From Flavobacterium endophyticum (GTDB taxonomy: Bacteria > Bacteroidota > Bacteroidia > Flavobacteriales > Flavobacteriaceae), in NCBI RefSeq assembly GCF_003634455.1, contig NZ_RBLC01000002.1, forward strand, positions 310,001 to 374,000: a stretch of DNA of 64,000 nucleotides. Direction: 5' to 3'. Positions 63,308-64,000 of this stretch are shown one piece after another (the stretch's first letter is position 1; each line of letters begins with the position of its first letter). The notes beneath the pieces were generated by a model. That model ran no database searches, was not told the DNA's origin, and worked only from the letters and a program-made list of their open reading frames with translations. Made by a program: the position numbers and the translations under genes.

Positions 63308-64000
63308 ATGAAAAACATACTAAAAAACTTCGGAAAACTAGCCCTGCTCCTATTCATGGTCAGCAGCTGCCAAGAAGACGATAAGACCTTTGGCAATCTC
63401 GATGCCCCAAAGAACATCCAATTGGAATATGAAATTGTCGGCAAAGATGCAGAACATCCCGACGGCGACGGTTCAGGAAAAGTGATATTGAAAGCAACTG
63501 CCGAAAATGCAGTAAACTTCAAATACCTGTTCAGCGATGCCACTTCCCAAAATGCCCCAGGAGGCGTGTATACAAAAACCTTTACCAAAAATGGCGTAAA
63601 CACCTATATCGTAACCGTCATTGCGTTTGGAAAAGGCGGAACAGCCAGCAACACTTCATTTGAAGTAACCGTTTTCAGTAACTTCTCCGATCCAGAAGCC
63701 ATAACACTGCTTACCAACGGAAGCTCCAAAACATGGTATTGGGCAGCAGCACAGCCAGGGCATTTAGGCGTAGGACAAAACGACGGCGACGTCACCAAAA
63801 ACTTCTACCCTAACTACTATGCAGCGACTCCATTCGAAAAAGCAGGATCGCCAGACAGCAGCTGCCTTTACGACAACGAACTGAAATTTTTCGTAGAAAA
63901 CGGCGTATTGAAATTTGAATTAGACAATGGAGGAAAAACATTCTTCAATTCAGCATTCTTAGGTGTAGGCGGCGGTTCAGGAAGCTCTGACCTTTGCTTG
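63308..64000 (+). CDS. PKD-domain lipoprotein (partial, C-terminus beyond right edge)
   Basis: 231 codons are visible before the window ends. The start ATG at 63308 opens a lipoprotein signal (LALLLFMVSSC, Cys21). A PKD-like domain (LEYEIVGKDAEHPDGDG ... GVNTYIVTVIAFGKGGTA) is followed by a second domain beginning SDPEAITLLTNGSSKTWYW (about 120) that includes GHLGVGQNDGD and DSSCLYDNELKFFVENG. I recall this pairing in lipoproteins of flavobacterial beta-glucan loci, some annotated as endo-1,3-beta-glucanases, but no catalytic residues lie in the visible part. It follows the previous gene by 5 bp. Confidence 0.78.
   Translation, partial: MKNILKNFGKLALLLFMVSSCQEDDKTFGNLDAPKNIQLEYEIVGKDAEHPDGDGSGKVILKATAENAVNFKYLFSDATSQNAPGGVYTKTFTKNGVNTYIVTVIAFGKGGTASNTSFEVTVFSNFSDPEAITLLTNGSSKTWYWAAAQPGHLGVGQNDGDVTKNFYPNYYAATPFEKAGSPDSSCLYDNELKFFVENGVLKFELDNGGKTFFNSAFLGVGGGSGSSDLCL

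Overview
The window is chromosomal DNA from a member of the Bacteroidota, most likely a Flavobacterium or close relative. Four things point this way. (1) Four giant secreted proteins, three of them in one block, end in type A type IX secretion (T9SS) C-terminal sorting domains. (2) A SusC/SusD outer-membrane pair lies at the right edge. (3) Promoters match the Bacteroidota form TTG-N(17-21)-TAnnTTTG. (4) House-keeping gene sets (bamD-omega-coaBC-porD-recN, rpsF-rpsR-rplI, FabV-type enoyl reductase) have flavobacterial content and order. No rRNA, tRNA, insertion sequence or CRISPR array was seen.

Layout. 1-2975: a minus-strand run of family-2 glycosyltransferase, coaE and a sensor histidine kinase cut by the left edge. 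3065-14640: three very large T9SS cargo proteins, each followed by a strong hairpin terminator; two are paralogues built from the same repeated domain of about 130-140 residues. 14834-21136: fabV, then recN, a DUF4835/PorD-like protein, coaBC, RNA polymerase omega and bamD. 21281-23211: ferritin, dapA and a DUF6913-like gene. 23261-24989: a 5'-nucleotidase split over two plus-strand genes. 25058-28945: ligA, a DUF6495-like gene and the rplI-rpsR-rpsF operon. 29118-32260: a LytTR response regulator converging on priA.

32439-36998 is an A+T-rich four-gene operon in the order SIR2, HerA-type ATPase, ABC-type ATPase, HNH nuclease. It looks like a SIR2-HerA anti-phage module joined to a Septu-like PtuA/PtuB pair. 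It is the main accessory feature of the window and the best candidate for an undescribed composite system. A phased 11-nt repeat array sits just upstream of it.

37506-46384 returns to core metabolism: YihY-family membrane protein, nadC, rlmH, folP, two unrecognised genes, a DUF1599 protein, a MauE/DoxX-thioredoxin fusion, a DppB-like permease, a TlpA-like thioredoxin and tpiA. 46581-53118 holds a giant T9SS protein with a choice-of-anchor I domain, an OprP-type porin, prmA and clpS. After clpS there is a degenerate tandem array with an exact 22-nt period. 53558-64000 holds a small lipoprotein and then a polysaccharide-utilisation locus: a membrane-spanning Y_Y_Y/LuxR-type regulator, SusC, SusD, a PKD lipoprotein with two tandem glycan-binding-like domains, and a second PKD lipoprotein cut by the right edge. 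The gene content suggests, but does not prove, a beta-glucan (laminarin-like) substrate.

Many intergenic regions carry clear hairpin terminators, and several carry inverted repeats that the genes do not explain. Coordinates of start codons were moved where family start, promoter position or signal peptide contradicted the longest open frame.
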